Translations under genes and position numbers: made by a program | Part shown: piece after piece, positions 60,880 through 64,000 of the stretch | Position numbering within the stretch: the first letter of the stretch is position 1 | Layout of the letters: every line of letters starts with the position of its first letter | The notes under the pieces: model-generated | Told to the model about the DNA's origin: nothing | The model's input: the letters and a program-made list of their open reading frames with translations, nothing else | Database searches by the model: none | NCBI RefSeq assembly: GCF_026625565.1 | Contig: NZ_CP112998.1 | Location: 7,352,501-7,416,500, forward strand | Reading direction: 5' to 3' | From: Dyadobacter pollutisoli | GTDB lineage: Bacteria > Bacteroidota > Bacteroidia > Cytophagales > Spirosomataceae | Length of the DNA: 64,000 nt

Positions 60880-60887
60880 CAAAAATA
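60880..60887 (-). promoter_or_regulatory. Candidate -7 promoter element (TATTTTTG on minus strand)
   Basis: Exact TAnnTTTG match 34 bp upstream of the 35-residue membrane gene, in the gap after hisB. Confidence 0.45.
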
Positions 60888-60926
60888 ACTAAAAATTGCC
60901 AATGGCAGCGTTTTCGTTTAATTTTT

Positions 60927-62051
60927 TTAAAGCACTCCTTTTGTCGAAGGCATAAAATCCAATGCTTTCAAATCTCTCCTGACTGCCATTTTAATTGCTT
61001 TTGCAAAGGCTTTGAAGATCGATTCAATTTTATGGTGCTCATTATCACCTTCTACTTTAATGTTCAGGTTAGACAATGACGTATCGGAGAAGGACTTGAA
61101 AAAATGAAAGAACATTTCAGTAGGCATTTCCCCGATTTTCTCTCTTTTAAATTCGGCGTCCCACACGATCCACGGACGTCCCGAGAAATCAATGGCCACC
61201 TGGGCGAGCGCTTCGTCCATAGGAAGCAAAAATCCATAACGACTAATGCCTCTTTTATCTCCTATCGCCTGGCGGTAAGCTTCGCCCAATGCAAGTGCCG
61301 TGTCTTCAATGGTGTGATGCTCATCAATGTGCAGGTCACCTTCGACATGAATGGAAAGATCAGCGCCGGAATGTCTTGCGAGCTGGTCCAGCATGTGGTC
61401 GAAAAAGCCCAGGCCGGTATGAATGTCGGAACGGCCACTTCCGTCGAGGTTAAGGTCAACTTTGATTTGTGTTTCCTTGGTGTTCCTTTCTACCGATGCG
61501 GTTCTGGATGGAAGTTTCAGATGTTCATAAATGGCATCCCAGTCATTGGAAACAAAGGAAGTAGTCGAACTCATCTTGTCTGAGATCCCTGCTTCCGGTA
61601 ACGATGGCAAAAACAATATCGCTTTTGCACCCAGATTAACCGCCAGTTGAACGTCTGTCAGTCTGTCGCCGATCACATAACTATTGGCGAGGTCATATTC
61701 ATCGGAAAAATAAGAAGTAAGCATTCCTATCCCCGGCTTGCGTGTCGGCAGATTGTCTTCGGGAAAGCTTCTGTCCACATATATTTCGGTGAAATGTACA
61801 TTTTCACCGGCAAGCGTAGCGAGCATTTTATTTTGGGCGGGCCAGAATGTTGGTTCAGGGAAAGAATCTGTACCCAGTCCGTCCTGATTGGTCACCATGA
61901 CCAGTTCATAATCAGTCTCTTCTGCGATCTTACGAAGATTTGAAATTGCTTTTGGCAAAAATTCCAGTTTTTCCAGTGAATCTACCTGAAAATCTGTGGG
62001 AGGTTCAACAATGATCGTTCCGTCACGATCGATGAATAGGACTTTTTTCAT
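60927..62051 (-). CDS. hisB: Bifunctional histidinol-phosphatase / imidazoleglycerol-phosphate dehydratase
   Basis: 374 residues from ATG 62051. The N-terminal HAD phosphatase domain (MKKVLFIDRDGTI with nucleophile Asp, GIGMLTSYF, YVIGDRLTDVQLA) performs the histidinol-phosphatase step. The C-terminal dehydratase domain (about 180-374) has DIHTGLGFFDHMLDQLARH and HHTIEDTALALGEAYRQAIG with the paired HH manganese motifs, repeated near the end as EHHKIESIFKAFA. The fused form is known from Enterobacteria and Bacteroidota. No other histidine gene is in the window. An upstream start at 62123 is unlikely. Confidence 0.96.
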   Translation of the reverse strand: MKKVLFIDRDGTIIVEPPTDFQVDSLEKLEFLPKAISNLRKIAEETDYELVMVTNQDGLGTDSFPEPTFWPAQNKMLATLAGENVHFTEIYVDRSFPEDNLPTRKPGIGMLTSYFSDEYDLANSYVIGDRLTDVQLAVNLGAKAILFLPSLPEAGISDKMSSTTSFVSNDWDAIYEHLKLPSRTASVERNTKETQIKVDLNLDGSGRSDIHTGLGFFDHMLDQLARHSGADLSIHVEGDLHIDEHHTIEDTALALGEAYRQAIGDKRGISRYGFLLPMDEALAQVAIDFSGRPWIVWDAEFKREKIGEMPTEMFFHFFKSFSDTSLSNLNIKVEGDNEHHKIESIFKAFAKAIKMAVRRDLKALDFMPSTKGVL

Positions 62052-62162
62052 TAACTGATTATTAGGATTAGCAGATAAGAGTAGCACGCGGCCGATTCCC
62101 TTATTTTTGTGCAAAGTTCGCAAACTATGTGGAATTGAAAAGTTAGAGTACCCGGGAAATCG

Positions 62163-62170
62163 TAACTTTG
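62163..62170 (+). promoter_or_regulatory. Candidate -7 promoter element (TAACTTTG)
   Basis: Exact TAnnTTTG match 23 bp before the riboflavin synthase ATG at 62194, with a TTG at 62135-62137, a little further up than usual. Confidence 0.45.
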
Positions 62171-62193
62171 TGTTTTAAAATTCGTCATTGATA

Positions 62194-62787
62194 ATGTTTA
62201 CAGGAATAGTTGAATCAACCGGAGAAGTATTAAAGATCGATATCGAGGGTACTAACCGGACTTTTACTTTGGCGTCGCCGCTCGCCAGAGAATTTAAAAT
62301 TGACCAGAGTATCAATCATAATGGTGTTTGCCTCACAGTGGTTGCAGTGGAAGAAGATACCTATCAGGTTACCGCGATCGAAGAAACGCTGATCAAGACA
62401 AATCTGGGCTCATTAACCGTCGAAAGTAAGGTGAACCTGGAACGTTGTATGCCGGCAAATGGACGTTTCGACGGGCACATTGTGCAAGGGCACGTGGATC
62501 AGACAGGTATTTGTACCAATGTAGAAGAGAGGGATGGCAGCTGGCTTTTTGATTTTAAATATGATCCTTCAACCGGAAATTTAACGGTAGAAAAAGGTTC
62601 GATTTGTATCAATGGCGTGAGTCTTACCGTTTTTAACTCAACAGAGAATTCGTTCCGGGTGGCAATAATCCCCTATACTTACTCTTTTACTAATTTTCAT
62701 TCGTTAAAAGCAGGTGATTCTGTCAACTTGGAATTCGATATTCTGGGTAAGTACATTAAAAGAATTCTTGGCTCATATACAGCTTAG
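62194..62787 (+). CDS. ribE: Riboflavin synthase alpha subunit
   Basis: 197 residues from ATG 62194 (MFTGIVESTG is the family start; the upstream TTG is not needed). Two lumazine-binding repeats: the first has NHNGVCLTVVAVEEDTYQV, the second GSICINGVSLTVFNS, and GHIVQGHVDQTG joins them. It dismutates two 6,7-dimethyl-8-ribityllumazine molecules into riboflavin. Cytoplasmic homotrimer. No FMN riboswitch is visible in the 140 bp between it and hisB, and the other rib genes are elsewhere. Confidence 0.96.
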   Translation: MFTGIVESTGEVLKIDIEGTNRTFTLASPLAREFKIDQSINHNGVCLTVVAVEEDTYQVTAIEETLIKTNLGSLTVESKVNLERCMPANGRFDGHIVQGHVDQTGICTNVEERDGSWLFDFKYDPSTGNLTVEKGSICINGVSLTVFNSTENSFRVAIIPYTYSFTNFHSLKAGDSVNLEFDILGKYIKRILGSYTA

Positions 62788-62857
62788 TATATTGGCTTCT
62801 TGGAATATTACGTTTATTTTTACCCGTCTATAAAAATTTCGAGCATCAAGTACATTC

Positions 62858-63655
62858 ATGGCCAAAATTAGTACACAATCCAGAACGGATCTTTTCATAC
62901 ATATCGGAATAATTGTCTCACTGCTTTTGGTTCTTTTCCTGGGATTCTTTTTTGTTTATCTGCCTTTTACTACCAATCACGGAGAGGCGATCACGGTCCC
63001 TGATCTGAAGAAAAAGAATGTGGAAGAACTGGAAGATTTTTTGGGAGACAGAGACCTGCGATATGAAGTGGATTGCACTTTTGTAACCAATGCACCTCCC
63101 CTGACCATTATATCTCAATATCCTTTACCGGGTTCGAAGGTAAAAGAGGGACGCAAAATATATGTGACAGTCGTTTCCCGCACTGCGCCTTTGATCAAAA
63201 TGCCGAAACTGACGGATATGACGCACAGAAGTGCTCAAATGCTCCTTAAAAGTGTCGGACTGGAAGAAGGCAACATTTCCTATGTTCCCGATATGGCTCA
63301 AAATGCCGTATTGAAACAAATGTATAATGGTAAAGAAATTTTGCCGGGACAACCTGTTGCAAAAGGGTCAAAAATTGACCTTGAACTGGGAGAGGGGTTA
63401 GGTACTGCACAGTTTGAAGCGCCATCGGTGATAGGAATGCCATTGGATGAGGCGAAAATAGCCATTATCGGCGCAGGTTTGAAAGTAGGGCAGCAAATGG
63501 AGCTACCCGCCGAGGAAGGACAGGCGCCTGGCTCGGTAGTACGGCAAAATCCGGATGCAGGCAACAATGTTAGAATAGGGGACGTAATTGATCTTTGGGT
63601 AACGCCGCAGGCTGCGGAATCAACTGAGAATGAAAATATTCAACCGGAGCAGTAA
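62858..63655 (+). CDS. PASTA-domain single-pass membrane protein
   Basis: 265 residues. A short cytoplasmic start, one membrane helix near 13-36 (IGIIVSLLLVLFLGFFFVYL), then three PASTA domains: about 45-110 (TVPDLKKKNVEELEDFL), 112-180 (MPKLTDMTHRSAQMLL) and 188-250 (APSVIGMPLDEAKIAIIGAG). PASTA domains bind muropeptides or beta-lactams in kinases and penicillin-binding proteins; here there is no kinase or transpeptidase part, so it may be a wall-sensing or scaffold protein. The next gene starts inside its last codons (26-bp overlap). Confidence 0.9.
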   Translation: MAKISTQSRTDLFIHIGIIVSLLLVLFLGFFFVYLPFTTNHGEAITVPDLKKKNVEELEDFLGDRDLRYEVDCTFVTNAPPLTIISQYPLPGSKVKEGRKIYVTVVSRTAPLIKMPKLTDMTHRSAQMLLKSVGLEEGNISYVPDMAQNAVLKQMYNGKEILPGQPVAKGSKIDLELGEGLGTAQFEAPSVIGMPLDEAKIAIIGAGLKVGQQMELPAEEGQAPGSVVRQNPDAGNNVRIGDVIDLWVTPQAAESTENENIQPEQ

Positions 63656-64000
63656 AGTTTCTTTCATCAACAACACACGTATATCGCTAACCTGGATCTT
63701 TTTACTGTTTCAGTGTCAATTTCTTTATGCGCAGCTTACAGTTGTTCCTCTTGGAGAACATGTTTTTGAAGATGAAACAAGCGCTGAAACCGGTGATGGA
63801 AACCGTACCGGGGCATCGGTAAATCTTCCTTTTTTTGACGACTTCGCCACTACCAAAACATCCTCGCCCAGCATTAAATATTGGTTGCCAGGAAGCGGTG
63901 TTTACATCAATAATACGCTGACAGTTTCGCATCCTTCTCTGAATGTTGCGACTTTTGATGGCTTAAATGCGGGCGGAGCACCTTACAACCTGGTAAATCC
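63630..64000 (+). CDS. Secreted protein, N-terminal part (3' end outside window)
   Basis: ATG 63630 opens a frame that stays open to the right edge (123 complete codons). A signal peptide (hydrophobic ISLTWIFLLFQCQFLYAQ, about residues 18-35) is followed by FFDDFATTKTSSPSIKYWLP, then GSGVYINNTL and NVATFDGLNAGGAPYN. This opening resembles large Bacteroidota surface proteins exported by the type IX system, but the C-terminal sorting domain that would prove it is outside the window. It overlaps the PASTA gene by 26 bp and so is coupled to it. Confidence 0.7.
   Translation, partial: MKIFNRSSKVSFINNTRISLTWIFLLFQCQFLYAQLTVVPLGEHVFEDETSAETGDGNRTGASVNLPFFDDFATTKTSSPSIKYWLPGSGVYINNTLTVSHPSLNVATFDGLNAGGAPYNLVN

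Noticed and set aside
62052..62193. Possible FMN riboswitch before riboflavin synthase
   Set aside because: The spacer is too short, and none of the conserved FMN-aptamer pieces is present; a simple TAnnTTTG promoter element explains it better.
1..64000. CRISPR array, prophage or tRNA genes
   Set aside because: No regularly spaced 25-40-bp repeats, no phage structural or integrase genes, and no cloverleaf-like sequence seen in the spacers. A covariance-model tRNA scan would settle the last point.

Overview
The window reads as chromosome from a member of the Bacteroidota, most likely the Cytophagia and close to Dyadobacter. This placement is inferred from gene content, without a database search. 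The signs are a SusC/SusD pair, a TonB receptor with a DUF4249 lipoprotein, many lipoproteins with a Cys lipobox, split transketolase, a MetG with a C-terminal tRNA-binding domain and a KISTS active-site loop, an Fe-S quinolinate synthase next to NadB, and candidate promoters with the Bacteroidetes -7 element TAnnTTTG. Gene density is high, and several convergent gene pairs are separated by fewer than 12 bp or overlap. I saw no rRNA, tRNA, CRISPR array, intact insertion sequence or prophage.

Region by region. 1-2139: NAD synthesis (end of nadA, then nadB). 2136-13857: a nutrient or surface locus with two paralogous vanadium-haloperoxidase/PAP2-type lipoproteins flanking susC, susD and a very large FG-GAP/ASPIC-UnbV lipoprotein. 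13918-15538: patatin-like phospholipase and metallo-beta-lactamase-fold hydrolase. 15650-20563: a GH92 alpha-mannosidase, an exported FAD oxidoreductase and threonine aldolase. 20574-22254: three small uncharacterised proteins. 22526-26754: lipoprotein, TonB receptor and DUF4249 operon. 26849-26940: a degenerate heptanucleotide repeat array. 26934-27893: SMP-30-type beta-propeller. 28261-30619: a two-gene operon pairing a homologue of cyanobacterial fatty acyl-ACP reductase with an NDH-2-like flavoprotein. 30620-31620: a decayed stretch with a frameshifted endonuclease/exonuclease/phosphatase remnant, an AT-rich orphan ORF and an operator-like palindrome.

31621-47250 is mostly housekeeping and cell-envelope genes: metG, an SDR, a TPR protein, glycosyltransferase, two M16 peptidases, a glycosidase-like lipoprotein, amidohydrolase, ispF, a repeat-bearing coiled-coil protein, dps, a divergent ECF-sigma/anti-sigma pair and a HAD phosphatase. 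47256-50128 holds a translationally coupled pair of uncharacterised genes: a polytopic membrane protein with a duplicated His/Asp motif and an exported, membrane-anchored partner with HxHP motifs. 50261-56088 carries cell-wall peptidases (C40, M23), an FAH-family hydrolase, Bcp peroxiredoxin and two-subunit transketolase. 56294-57809 is a second ECF sigma operon. 57898-60172 pairs a SulP anion transporter with a beta-carbonic anhydrase. 60284-60846 holds two small membrane-associated genes, one of only 35 codons with its own terminator. 60927-64000 carries bifunctional hisB, riboflavin synthase, a PASTA protein and the start of a large secreted protein.

The most promising leads for new biology are the acyl-ACP-reductase-like/flavoprotein operon, the duplicated-motif membrane pair at 47256-50128, the haloperoxidase/ASPIC-UnbV locus, and the 35-residue membrane gene at 60739-60846.
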